From Alligator mississippiensis (Eukaryota; Chordata; Crocodylia; Alligatoridae), in assembly GCF_030867095.1 (NCBI RefSeq), contig NC_081824.1, positions 351,514,203 to 351,578,202 of the forward strand: a stretch of DNA of 64,000 bases, in the 5' to 3' direction. The position numbers and the translations under genes are program-made. Position 1 is the stretch's first letter, and each line of letters starts with the position of its first letter. A model generated the notes under the pieces. It was given only the letters and a program-made list of their open reading frames with translations. It had not been told where the DNA came from and did no database searches. Below are positions 46,935 to 58,800 of this stretch, piece after piece.

Positions 46935-47400
46935 ACCAATGCATCTCAAGCAAGACCCAGGATGTCATTCTCCCGTTGTACTTGGCCTTGGTGAGGCCAC
47001 AGCTGGAGTACTGCACCCAATTCTGGGCTCCACAACTTAGGAAGGACATGAAGAAGCTTGAAAGAGTCCACAGGGGAGTTACATGCATGATCAGAGGACA
47101 AGAGAAGAGGCCTTATGAAGAGAGGCTGTGAGCTATAGGACTCTCCAGCCTGGAGAAGTGCAGGCTCAGGGGTGACTGGGTGGCAGTTATAAGTACATAA
47201 GAGGTGTCCATCAGGATCTGGAACAAACTCCCCCCAGAGATGGTGCAAGCACCTATTCTGGACTATTTCAAGAAACATTTGGACATTCATCTTGCTGTGA
47301 TCCTTTGACCCTATCTGACTTCCTGCCCCTTGGGCAGGGGGTTGGACCTGATGATCTTATGAGGTCTCTTCCAGCCCTAACGTCTATGAAATCTATGAAA
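46935..47400 (+). mobile_element. CR1 LINE 3' fragment
   Basis: Encodes DVILPLYLALVRPQLEYCTQ and FWAPQLRKDMKKLERVHRGV, then a decayed tail with GGTTGGACCTGATGATCTTA and the CTATGAAATCTATGAA terminal repeats. Confidence 0.88.
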
Positions 47401-47793
47401 CTCCATGCTGCCATGGCCACCCTTTGCTGTGGGGTGTTGGGTCCAGCTGGGCTGCAGCCCTGTGCCCCTAGATTGAGGTATTGGCAACAGTTAGTGAAGG
47501 AGGGAGGGAGTGTGCACTGCTCCCCTATCTGCCAGACCGGGCACCCTCAGGACAGGGTTGGCAGTGGGGGTGTGCCTGGGGGTGCTGCCCAGTGAGGGGC
47601 TCCTGGCAGCAGCAGTATGGCTCCCAGCAGCAGCGGCATCAAGTCTAGCAATCCGGCCAGACTGCAGCCCTGTGCACCACAGGAATCTGGGGGAGCATGT
47701 CTCCCCCCATGGTCTCCCAACATGTTGCTAACAGGCATGCCCAGATCACCCCTGTATCATCAGGGGGCCTCCCTAATGGTGCAGGGTCAGTTT

Positions 47794-47952
47794 GGGCTCA
47801 CCAGAGCTTGGCCCCTGATGGCCTAGAATAGCCCCACACCATTGGGTACCCCCCAATAGCACAGGGGCGATCCAGGCACACTGGAGGTTGGCACATGGCC
47901 CCAATGGCATGGGGCTGGTACAGGCCATCAGCGGCCAAGCTCTGGTAAGTCT
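47794..47952. repeat. inverted repeat in GC-rich block
   Basis: Bases 47794-47824 and 47922-47952 are inverted copies (shared core ACCAGAGCTTGGCC and TGATGGCCT) with about 100 bases between. The surrounding 47.4-48.4 kb is GC-rich, unlike the flanking intron, and is probably a DNA-element core whose ends I could not define. Confidence 0.7.
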
Positions 47953-48396
47953 GGAGCAGCAGGCACCATCAAGGCAGGGACCAAGCTCCACACAGTCCCC
48001 ACTCCAAACCAACACCCCCCTGCTCCACACACTGGGGGACTAGAGGCCCCCTCCAGCAGGGCAAGGGGCAGCAGGGGGCTTGGGGCTGGGAATGAGGAGC
48101 ACCCCTGGCTCCTTGCCACCGCCTCTGCCCCTTCCTGAGCCACGTTGAGGGTGCTGTGACACCCCCTTTCCCTCCCCACCTCAGTACCCTGGACAGTTGC
48201 CCTCGCTGCCCATCCCTAAGGCCAGCTCTGCTAGCAGGGATGGAGGTGGTAGCACAGGGAGGTATAGGTCATGATGGCAGGGCTAGAGGGGGCTGTGGCT
48301 TGAGAGGGAGGCACTGGCCTATCAGGGCTGCTCAGCAGCACAAAAAAAGCGGGGCGGGCAAGGGAATAGCCACAGCTAGACCCATGTCCTGATGAG

Positions 48397-48672
48397 TGAA
48401 GGGGACAGTGGGAACTCTTATTTTTCAGGATAAAAAAAATAACAAAATCAAACACCAAAATATATAGGTATTTAAAATTTATTTTATTATAATGATTGAG
48501 GTACTGGTAGGCTTCCAAACTGCTTTAAAACTAAATATATCAATAAAACACTGTGCTCAACTGATACATACATATATGGTGGCGTTTCATTTTAATTGTG
48601 GAAAAAGATGGATTTGGGAGTTTTTAAATCAGATAATTTTGGATTTTTAAACAAAGGAAAGCAGGATCCCTG
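48397..48672. mobile_element. divergent hAT-type MITE, family of 4825-5051
   Basis: The right end AAAGCAGGATCCCTG and an upstream AAAAAGATGGATTTGGGAGT block match the palindromic MITE at 4825-5051. Flanks CTGATGAG (48389-48396) and ATCATGAG (48673-48680) agree at 6 of 8. The left end is poorly preserved. Confidence 0.55.
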
Positions 48673-48719
48673 ATCATGAGATAATTTCAGTGGAGTCTAT
48701 ACATTGGCTTATGTCTGGT

Positions 48720-50400
48720 CACCACTAACAGGACTTGTTACTCTCTCCCTTCGTTAATATACAAGGTGTTAATATTTGAACACAAGCTTGCCTGGAGATA
48801 GGAAAACTCTGTCCTACTTCTGTTCTCTCTTCTCTGGAGAAAAACCCCACCCATTAAACTATTCCTCATCGGTTATGTTTTCTAAACGTGTCTTCAATCT
48901 CGTTGCTGTCAACTAGGGGCTCTCTAGTTTGTTTTTCTTAAAATGCAATGCCAAAGCCATGCCACCCTCATCCACACCAACTAGAACAGATAATTACCTC
49001 CCACGCATAATTCCTTTCACTGTGGGCTGTGCTGAAATTAGCTTCCCTTAAAATCAGAATATTGGTGATTCACCATTATTGAGTGATTCTTTGTAAGCCA
49101 CAGCTTTTCTGCCAACACTGGAGTTGTGCATTTGATTTTTCTTCCCTAAACTTGGCACTTTGCATTTATCTTTATACAATTTCATAGGGGTGTACTGATA
49201 AAGATTTTTTTGGCCGATACCGATGGTTGATTATTAACCAGAAATAATCAGCCACTACCGATCTGATAGCCAATATGCAGCCTGGCAGCTTAGAGAGCAG
49301 TGTCTGGCTGGTAAGTCAGGGTTAGATGGGATGGAAGGGGCATGGGGGTGTGGGGGGCAGATCAAGGCCTCCACAGAAAGGGAAGGAGTGGGGCTGGGGC
49401 AGGTGCTGCACAGCCAAAGCAGAGGATGGAGCTGCAGGCGGCTCATTGGGGTGAGATGGGGAGGGGCAGCAGCTCCTGCTGCTGCATGCACCCCCGGGGG
49501 GAGGGTGAATTTAATGTGATCCACAATTTTTATAAAAGTATTTTTTTTATTCCAGCCCTCAAATCATTAATGAAAATACCGGGCAGAACTGAAGCCAGAA
49601 AAGCCCCCTGTAAGATCTCACTTGAGATGCCCTCCCAGTTCGACAGCAAACGATAAGTAGTTTTTTGAGAGCAATTTTTCCACCAATTTTATACTCACCT
49701 GATTATGATTACATCTAGACATCTTCCTCTTTTGCTTGTTCATGAAGATGTCACTTGGGATAGTGCCAAATACCTTAAAAAAGTTAAGAAAATTCTCATC
49801 TACTGCTCTCTTATCCATTAAGCCAGTTACCCTGTGAATGAAGAAAATGAGATTGGTTTGACAAGATGGTCTTGACAAACTTGTAACAGTCTTCTTTTCA
49901 TTCATTGTTGAGGTACTTGCAAGTTAACTGCTTACTTATTCGTTCCAGGACCTTTCCAGAGATCAAAGCTAAGTTGGCTGGTCCTTTCAACAAAAAGGAA
50001 AAATGTGCATTTTGCTTGCCCCTCTCCAATCCTTTGGGATCTTGCTGCCCTCCCCCCACAAATTCTCAAAGATAATCACTGATGGTTCGGAGATTACTTT
50101 AGCTAGTTTCTTACTCACTGTGGGATGATTTTAGTCATCTTGAACTTAACTATCTTACCTAAATATTCCTAAACCTGTTCTTTACAAGCTCTGGCAAGAC
50201 CTTCCAGCATCCTGTTAAAATGTCATTTAATTAAGAATTTAATTAAGAATCCAAAAAGTGCCTTTTTCAGTGATGGACCTAGCTTCAGCCTTCTTTGTGT
50301 TCCCTGTTATCACTAGTTCACCCATTCCATAACAGATCCCTACTCCCCTTTGTTTTCCTCTTCTGGTTGCCTTTTATGCCCTTGCTAATTTTAACCTGTT
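48720..50400 (-). mobile_element. old L3/CR1-like LINE fragment, with a hAT insertion
   Basis: The minus strand contains VTGLMDKRAVDENFLNFFKV then FGTIPSDIFMNKQ (49850-49730), a decayed version of the [20 protein letters not shown] reverse-transcriptase box. Sequence at 49120-49185 and 49510-49640 matches the same LINE's later region (for example CAAATCATTAATGAAAATACC). It is interrupted by the element at 49186-49509. Very degraded; ends approximate. Confidence 0.6.
49186..49509. mobile_element. foldback hAT element, left part only
   Basis: Begins AGGGGTGTACTGATAAAGAT, then GGCCGATACCGATGG, and continues into the left inner arm with CTGGCTG/GTAAGT (49311). The right arm and terminus are absent. 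It is the same family as 29046-30025 and 63529-64000. Confidence 0.78.
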
Positions 50401-50433
50401 TTGCCCCTTAGCCTTTCTGAGCACCTCCAGACA

Positions 50434-51519
50434 AGCACACACATGTGGTTTGCGGTACCTCAAAGCTGTTTAAGGCACTGCAAACCATACGCAGCACAAG
50501 TGGACCCATTCACCATACTGCTAATTTACTGCGCAGCACCAAAATTTGACACCAGGGGGTCTCGGTGTCAAAAAAGCCTCAGAAAAAAAAAAAAGGAGGG
50601 TCACACATGCAGCAGCAGCATGCACCACCAGAAATGAAGCCTGGCTGCCCCAGGCAGCTGGATCAGCACCACTACTGCGCTGGGAGGTCCCCAGTAACAC
50701 TGCTGGGACCTCTACCCCACCTGGGACAATTTGCCACACACTAGAGCAGACATGCAGGGCATGCCCTGGAGCAAAAAACAGTGGCACCTGTGGGAAACAT
50801 ATTCCCCTACATGTGTCCACGTTTGAATGCACCCTCTGATTTTACCCTTATATGATTTAAGGGCTCTTGCCTCAGGGTGTACCTCTTTCAATCTCTTGTA
50901 GGAGCCCGCTCTGATCCTCAGGTTACTGAAAGAGTTCCTTGAGCAGGTAGAAAAGGCTCAAACTACTGCCTACCCTTCTGCTGGACAGCAGGCAGTTGTG
51001 CAGTTAACAATGTCTCTCTCAGACCCCTGCCACGCACATGTTACATATATCATGCAATTAACTTGTGAACTGTGCAATACGTTTAGACCTGGGCTAACTG
51101 AGACTGGCCATAAGCACAGAGTAATTATCACAGACTGAACCAGTGAACCATGGCACTACATCTAGACGGGTCTCGCATAAAAAGTATCATCACATGATCA
51201 AAATGACTACCCAGTTATAAAGCAAGTCAACCAGCTGTAGGCCCCTGCAACACAGTACATATATCAGCAACTCACTGGCAAGTGCCAGGCCACACCTGCA
51301 AAGTAATTATCACCTGATAAAGAAGAACAATCCAGAGATAAAAAGCTATAAACCTAGTGCTTGAAAATGCCTGACCACTCTTGAGCTGGTCTCTAATCCA
51401 GCCTGAAATACGAGCATGAGGTAGGGACCCTCAGCCATGAACTCCCCAGCTCTTTCGCACTCCCTCCTCTCTCAGGGCCTTGTTACAGTCATTTTGAGCA
51501 GCTACTGGACCTCTTAACC
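50434..51519. other. TMCO3 intron 1, no firmly recognised feature
   Basis: A GC-richer piece (about 50560-50830) resembles other element cores, without identified ends. The remainder shows no exon. Confidence 0.4.
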
Positions 51520-51975
51520 GCTGGATTGTCTGCACATTAACAACTTAAAACGGTTTTAAGCACTCATTATGCGGCTCAATGTGACAACACTCGAGGGCAG
51601 GATCATCTCCGATCTGCCAGATCCAGCTCCCCTTCCATTAAGGTGCTGAAACCCTCCAGGATCCCAGGCTCTCTCGGCCACTCGCAGAGCAGAGTGGGTC
51701 CCCAGCTCCCTCAATCACAAGTTTCATCAATCAGTTTGACCTAAATCAGTGAAGCCAGATCTGACCTCCAATCAGGTTGATCTTCAACCAGTTCTGGCTG
51801 CTCTGAAAGAGGTTTACGTGTGCTGAACTTCTGCTCCGTTACAGGTGTAAACCAGTTCCTAATTGCTTAAACCGGTTTGTGTGCAACTTCTGCCCCTGGC
51901 CCAGTGACGAGTCACAGCAACAGCTCCAAGTCCTGCCCCCCCGCTCACCGAGCCTCTAGTGGTAAGTGGGGGCAG
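51520..51975 (+). repeat. interspersed element beside the CpG island
   Basis: Left edge near CTGGATTGTCTGCACATTAA, right edge near CTCTAGTGGTAAGTGG. Its two edges are shared with 34396-35130 and its right half with 32395-32600. It lies directly next to the shared promoter on the TMCO3 side. Confidence 0.62.
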
Positions 51976-52311
51976 GCAGAGGAGGTTTCCAGGGTGTGGC
52001 TTTCAAAATTCAAGGTAACGCTGATGCCCATCAACAGCCTCAGGGGCCACAAGGCCCTCAGACCCCCCCCCCCAGCCTCGCTCTGCTCCTTACACAGGTG
52101 CCCCCCAGAGCCAAGCCCAGCTGCCCCCGCTCCCAGGGGCCCCAGGCTGTGTAGGCCCCCCCCGGCCCCCGGCAAGGCGTCGCGCGCCTGCTCCTACCGC
52201 GGCGACGAATCCCGGGCACCGCCCGCGTCTCCAGCTGCCGCTTCCGCCCACACCTGCAGCGGGAGGAGCCGAGGAGAAGGGCGTGGAGGGGAGAAGGCAG
52301 GGCGAGCGCTG

Positions 52312-52320
52312 CCACGTCAT
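52312..52320 (-). promoter_or_regulatory. CRE/UPRE-like site
   Basis: The minus strand reads ATGACGTGG, which contains the ATF6/XBP1 UPRE core TGACGTGG and overlaps a CRE half-site. It is on the TMCO3 side of the promoter. A short match only; function is inferred. Confidence 0.35.
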
Positions 52321-52427
52321 CGGCGACAACCGTCCCAACGACCGCGGCGGGGGGGAAGGGGAACGGAGACCGAACGGATCCACAGCCACGCCCTCACCGA
52401 GCGCCGGCGCGGCCCCTTTAAGCGCAA

Positions 52428-52581
52428 GGCATCCCGGGCTTGGATAGGGCCCGGTCTCGCTGAGGGGCGCGGTGCACCACGGGAGTTGGAGTCGCCGGCT
52501 CTTCCCATCCGTCCCGTGCATCACGGGAGCCAAAGTCACTGCCTGCCCGTGGCGGCGCGGTGCATCACGGAAGTGGTAGTC
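52428..52581 (-). promoter_or_regulatory. array of ZNF143/THAP11-like sites at 44-bp spacing
   Basis: TGCACCACGGGAGTTGGAGT (52473), TGCATCACGGGAGCCAAAGT (52517) and TGCATCACGGAAGTGGTAGT (52561) start exactly 44 bases apart. A weaker GGCATCCCGGGCTTGGAT starts at 52428. On the minus strand they resemble the ACTACAATTCCCATGATGCA type of element known for ZNF143 and THAP11. The third also contains an ETS-like CGGAAGTG. Confidence 0.65.
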
Positions 52582-52740
52582 CGCGCAGCGTTGAGTAGTG
52601 CCGGGCTCGCGCACCGCCTGCCACGTTCCGCCAGTGCCGCCCGGGCGGGAGAGGGGGCTGCTCCCGCGCGGCCCCCGCGTCCCCCCTCTCCCCTTGCTCC
52701 GCGCCCGGCGCCCGTTCGCGCCCGGTGATAGGCGGCCGGG

Positions 52741-52754
52741 CCGCGCCTGCGCGG
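52741..52754. promoter_or_regulatory. NRF1-like site
   Basis: CCGCGCCTGCGCGG is close to the NRF1 palindrome GCGCATGCGC, with one central change. It is about 55 bases upstream of the DCUN1D2 ATG. Confidence 0.4.
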
Positions 52755-52805
52755 AAAGCGGCGGCGGCGCTGGGCAGTGAAGTTGGGCAAAGCACCGGTG
52801 ATAAA

Positions 52806-52808
52806 ATG
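52806..52808 (+). CDS. DCUN1D2: DCUN1D2 coding exon 1 (initiator codon only)
   Basis: The coding part of exon 1 is just ATG, followed at once by the donor GTAGGTGGG (context AAAATG/GTAGGT, A at -3). The next exon starts CAT AAG CTT, giving MHKLK as in known DCUN1D2. The untranslated part of the exon lies upstream in the CpG island. Confidence 0.88.
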
Positions 52809-55800
52809 GTAGGTGGGAAAAGCCTGGCCTGGCCTGGGCTGGCCCGGCCTCACCGCCCACCCCTGCCCGGCCGCCAGGGGAGGCCGCACGCGGGCCCGGC
52901 AGCGGCGTCACAGCCTCCCGTGCTCCCCGTGGGGGGGGTCGGACCGGGGAAGGTCACCGGGGGCAGGGCCCGGGCCGCGGGGGTGGGGGGCGGGGCTGGT
53001 ATTTTGGGCGCTGACGCGCCGCAGCCCTTTCCCTTTTTCGGGCAGGCAGGAGCCGGGTCCCCTTGGGGGAGGGGCCCCCTGAGGGGGGCGACGGTTGTGT
53101 CGGTTTGTGACGTTCCAGGGCCCCCCGTGACCCGCGCGGGGGAGGGGGCGGGGCGTTCCCCCTTCCCCTCCCCCCCGTCTCTGGGGTCCCTGGGCACTGC
53201 TTGGAGGAGCCCCTGCTGGTCCCAGTTCCTGGCCTCAAGGCATCGCCTGGTGTTTGCAGCGCCTGTGTCTGCCTCTGGTTGAAGTCCTAGGTGCAGGGAA
53301 ACCCACCTGCTCCTCAGGGGCTCCTCAGGGGCCCAGGAGGTGGCAGGGGGGGTGACATGTAGGCATCTCTTTTTATTTATTTTTTTTCAAGAGGCATCAA
53401 AGCTGGTGTAAGAGGTGATATCTTTTATTAGACCAATGAGATCTTTGCAAACAAGTTATTTTATTTTTTTGCAAGCTTTTGGGTGCACACCCCCTTCTTC
53501 AGGAAGAGAGCAGAGATTGTCAGAGTTAGGTGGAAATGAAAATTCCTGTTACACAGGAGAGCTTGAAGGTGTGGTGAAGTCTCCAGTTTGGTGTAGTTCA
53601 TTTTGTCCAGGTTAGAACTTGCCCCCCTGCCTGCGCTAAGCCGTCATGGTGCCCCCCGCCCCACATTACACCTCTAGAAAAGGCACAGAGACAGGTGAGC
53701 GTCAGCCAGGTATAGACGGGATGGAATAAGTTCATTGGCCGGGCTTTGTCTCTGTCTTGCAGGAGTTGAGGGTTTCCTTTTGATACAGCAAAGCCCAGTG
53801 CAGGTGAGGTGGGGTTGGTGGGTTTGCACATGCGAAGAGCTGATTTTTTTTTTTTTTTGTCCTTGTGCCGAGTCACCTGTTGTTCACTGGGATCTTGCGT
53901 GAGCCATGCAGGATTTGAGTTGGGAGCTCAGATATTTCCATTTCCCTGAGGGGGTCTTGACACAAGTGTAAGTCATTTTCTGAACTGGAGTAAGAAAAGT
54001 CCTTTCAAAATGCCTTTGTAAAATCTATTATAGGTTTGTTTTGGTTTTTTTCCCCCCCGTCATTGCAATCAAAGTTGTTTCCAGTTTTGTTTTCATCACT
54101 GTTTTTCAATTGTCGGAGCTACATTTCAAAGAAAAGCTACATGTGCATGTTGGGTGCATGATTCAGGTCTCTTTTATGACCAACTGCAATAACATTCTAA
54201 TAGGGTCACCGTGTTTAGTATTTACAAGAGATAATCAGTAAATAGTAACTGTATGTACAGTCAGACTAGTATAATATTGAAAACTGCATAAGTGATAGCT
54301 TTTTCTAATGCTGTGAGATTAGAAAGTCTTTGCTTAATGTTATACATGCTTGTTGATTTAAAATTTAAGATTTAGTTATGTCCCCACAAGATAACTTTGT
54401 AAAACCTATCAGTTAACAAAAGCAAGAAATATTAAAGAAAAGAAAGGAGCAAAAAGGAAAAAAAGTATTGCAGAGAGCAGTTGTAAAACACTTTCATACC
54501 TTTTTTTGTCATCTTTTAACTCCACTTTCCTGTTCTCCAACAGTATGCTCTGGGTTGTTGTAGAGCATTGGCTTACTGCAGTTAATAAAAACATTTATTG
54601 GTTTCTGTAAATCCTTGTTTTTTCTGGTTATTGCACAGCAGTTAATACATTATGAGAATAGAAGAGGTACTGGTATTAAAGCTTTTGGTTAGACGTACAA
54701 GAACTTTTTAGTTTCATAAGTTAGAGCAAATCTCTAACTTTGCTTTAGGAGTTGTGTATTCTTCTAAATTAACTTGGGAGCAACAATTGTTCCTAATTGT
54801 TTCTGACATTCAGATGTGAAATGTGCAACTTTGTCTTAAATGGTCAATTGGAAAATATTGTATTGTTCATTAGTTCTGGAAAAAAATAGGAAAACTCTTA
54901 AGATTATTCAGAGTAAAAACTCAGTTTTTTACAAGGCCTTTACAGACACAATCTCAAATTTGAGAGAGTCATGTTTTTGAAAATTTTTGTTATCATGAAC
55001 TTATTAATCATAGACTTACTTTCAGCATGTTAGAATACTGGTCAAAGTCATAGTGGGCTTTCAGGTTTTTTTTGCGGGGGTGGGGAGGTTAGAGTTTTTA
55101 ACCAAATAAGTTTTAAACCTTACAGGAAATGGAACATATAGAGGTCAGACACTTTTAAAAAAATGTTTCTGTGTGTGCAAGTAAAACAGTGATCGGAGTT
55201 TATTATTGCCAAAATATTTGCTGCTGAAAGTGTGTTTAGAAATGCTGGCATTTCAGTTTTCAGAAGAAAATGCTGTCTTTAACTGCAGAAGAACAAGGCT
55301 TTGTCTTTCTGTAATTCTGAAGTGGGAGATGCCACACACCAAGAAATTTAAGCCCCTTTTTAAGATAGGCATTAATAGTAGAGTGCTGAAACAAACTTCT
55401 GGATTAGCTTCATTGGCTTTCCTGCTTCTTTTGCATCCCAAAGCATAAGCTTAAATCGTCTCAGAAGGACAAGGTCCGCCAGTTTATGGCATTTACCCAG
55501 GCTGGTGAAAGGACTGCTATATACTGCTTAATGCAGAATGAGTGGAAACTAGAAGTGGCAACAGACAACTACTTCCAGAACCCAGACTTGTACTACAAAG
55601 AATCCATGAAAAATTCAGTAGACAGAAAGAAATTAGAACAATTATATAACAGATACAAAGGTAAGGATCAGTTTTATAACTTATTTAATTTACATTACAT
55701 TTATACCTTTACTTTTTGCCACTAGTAACATTTTTAGATAAAAGGTTGCTAACATAATGTCCAACTGTTGTTACTTAGTCTGTGTGTTGCTGCACTTGAG

Positions 55801-58800
55801 AGGTTTGCTTCGCTGTAAGGCTATCTGTCTACTATTGCATGGCTCAGTGTTCATCCCAATCTTCGGATTGTTTTACTTGTAAAATGTAAAAACACCTTGA
55901 CAATGGGAAATATAATGCAAGAACTGAGCGAAATGAAACTAAATCCAGTTACTTAAAAGGGGGGACTTATTATCTGTAAAGGACGTATGTATGACCTACT
56001 GTCCATAAACTATGTTAAGGAATTTTTGTATGTCATATGTTATGTGGTAACATGATTATAATTCCTGTATTAAATACTTTTTCAAAATTAAATTTAGATT
56101 AAAGATGGTGGTAGTATTGTTATTTATACTACAAAAACATTTTCAGATATAGGTAAGGTTCTGACAAATCTGTTAAGTAAGGAAATGTGATTAAGGTTGA
56201 AACTCCATCCATAATTTACTTTTTGTGTTTGAATATTACAGCACAAGTCATGTAAAATGACCTGTTAAGAGATTCTTGGTGGGAAAACATCCATGAGAGA
56301 GTGAATTTAAGATGGAGTTGCTTTTATATCTTCTGTTCTTTTTTTTTTTTAAATGCTAGTGTTGATAGGAAAAATGAGGAAATATGGTCAAGGAAGCAGC
56401 GCAAGACATTGTCCAGTGAAAGAATTCCTTTCAAAATGTTACTAACTTAGATCAATTATTTTTTGTTAAACAGTAGTGTGACGCTGCTTTATATCATTGC
56501 TGTTTATTGCTTGGCTCAAACTTTCTTTGGAACTCTTTAAAATGGATCTTGAGCCATATTTTTATCAATATGGACCCTTTCTAATCCTAATAGATGGTAT
56601 GATTCTTACCAAAATTATTTTCTATGCATCTTGGCCTATACGATTATTAATACTATTGCTTTTCAGATTGTGGATAACATGAATACTTATTCCATTTGAC
56701 AATACGGGTCATCTTCAAAATTTTAATTTAGAAAAACATATGGTCGTAATGTGTTATAGGTGCACTGGCACTCGAGCAGCACTAGAACATTTCCTTTGGG
56801 TGCACCCATAGACATTTAATTACTGTGATACTTCTTTTGGTTAGTTTTGCTTATATTTAAATGTTTTTTCTTGATCTGTGTATAGTAGTTTGAAAGGAGA
56901 TGGTCAAGTGAAAGATATACTTAATTTCTTAAATTTGTAACTGTCAGTAGTAATGTCTAAACTGAAGGATTTTTTTTTTCTTCACTGTTTTTTTTTTTTT
57001 GTGTCCTTTCTACTTCCATCTTCACTTTTATGAATTTAAAATAATTTAGTCAGTTTCGGGTTTTTGTTTTCATGCATCAACACAATTCTGTAGTGCTAAA
57101 AATGAAAGTAATGAAGGGGGAATGTACACCTAAACATCGCTTTCCCAGAATTTAAAAGGAAAAGTCATGACAGTGCATTTTTTAATTGGTTTAACACCTT
57201 TTTCTTTCTTAACCATAACCTAAACTTTCTGCCTGATTAAAGGGTCTATTGTAATCCTATCTCTAGTTTTACAGAGGATTACAATGGAGAGAACCTACAA
57301 AAATCTGTAGGTTGCATTAGCATTGTATTTGAAATGTGAGGTAATATTTCATTGTCCACTCAGCTGTTCTTGTTTCAATGTTCTCTTTATTTAATATTCA
57401 ACATCTGAACCAAAGTTACACTTGTTCATTTTTATTGTTTACTCAATTGCTCAGGTGTTATGAATATGCTAAAGACGGAATAATCCTGTTTGTTGAAGCC
57501 AGTCAGAGTTTGGCCATTAACTCCAGTACAGACTCTTTAAATATCTGGGAATAATTTTAGGAAGTTAAGAAATACGTTTAGATGTTATCCTGGAACCTTA
57601 TTTTTGCAAATAATACCCTGGAAAGATTTATTCACTACTTTTACACATAGCAATTGTGATGGAATAAAGATACTTTAATAACATGTTTTTGCTGCATCAA
57701 CTACTACTACTTGATGTTCTAACTATTGGCTATTTATAGGATCAATTCTTTAGTTACTATTGTTGTATCATTAGAAGAGTTTGAGAAGCAAAAGAGAACC
57801 CTAAAATGAAGGCCCCAATCTTGCAGTCAGATCAGATTGTAAGACCCATGCCTAGGGAAGGATAAAATCATACCAAGTACTTATCCAAAATATCAACCTT
57901 GTGATATATTGAAAATATTGTTTTAACTATATGTTTCATGCAGTGGCTATTTTAGTCAAATAAATACTTAAGACTTATTTTTCCAAATGATGGAATAACT
58001 TCTGTATTTTGTAACTGGCACAACTGTGAAAAGTAGAAGTATAATTTTGAGAATATTACTTTAGATTTGTGTAACTTACATTTTAAGAGACTCTCTCGGG
58101 TTCCAAACTAAAGTAAAACAGCAGTCTTGTTTACATATGAAGTGTTTAATTTCTTTGGGTTCAATTATGAATCAAATATAATTTTCCACAGAGGATTTTT
58201 GCATTTGTTTAGGTTTACTTATTTAAAACAAAAGTTAAATTTCAGGCTTATGACATAACCAGACACTGGCTATTACAGAGTGTTTCTACCCTATAAAAAT
58301 AACTTATTATTGAACAATTACAGTAGTTCTGAGGAGCCTAATCTAGATTGAGGCCTTGTAGTGCTGAGCACTGTAAATACTGTCACATTGATTTGGTCTG
58401 TCTGCAAGGCTAATTTTTGTTTTTTTAATTTACAGTAATTAAACCTTGGTGATCTCAGTTGAAATAGGTCATTTCCTTTTGTGTCCCTGGAGGGGTGGGG
58501 ATGGGAAATATCTGTGGACCTCATCTAGTGCATTTCTTTTATGCACCTGTTGCTATTTCCTAACTAGTACATGCTCTTTTATTGTACTTTTTATAACACT
58601 TCGCTGACAATCGGTTTCACTGATTTCTCCCTATTCTCAGGCAGCTTCCCTGTTGTTCATTTCTTTCTTTCATATGGTGATTGGGAGGGGGGGAATCTTA
58701 GAACAAAAAGCAAGTATTTTAATAGTAATTTAAAAACAAGATTGTCAGAGAGACTTGGGAAGATTTTAAAATCTGCTTTAAATTCACATTTTGAAATTGA

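Larger units (their letters stand above)
52090..53270. promoter_or_regulatory. CpG-island bidirectional promoter of TMCO3 (-) and DCUN1D2 (+)
   Basis: The only long CpG-rich, GC-rich unique segment in the window. It lies between the TMCO3 start exon's upstream intron and the DCUN1D2 first coding exon. No TATA box stands out. Two possible minus-strand donors for the non-coding TMCO3 first exon are GCG/GTAGGAG (exon edge 52198) and TGT/GTAAGG (exon edge 52094). Transcription starts cannot be fixed from sequence. Confidence 0.85.

Noticed and set aside
51877-52911. Large open frames on both strands at the CpG island (up to 283 codons)
   Set aside because: Compositional frames over the shared promoter; rich in P, A, R and G with no domain, and crossing the likely first exons and promoter motifs.
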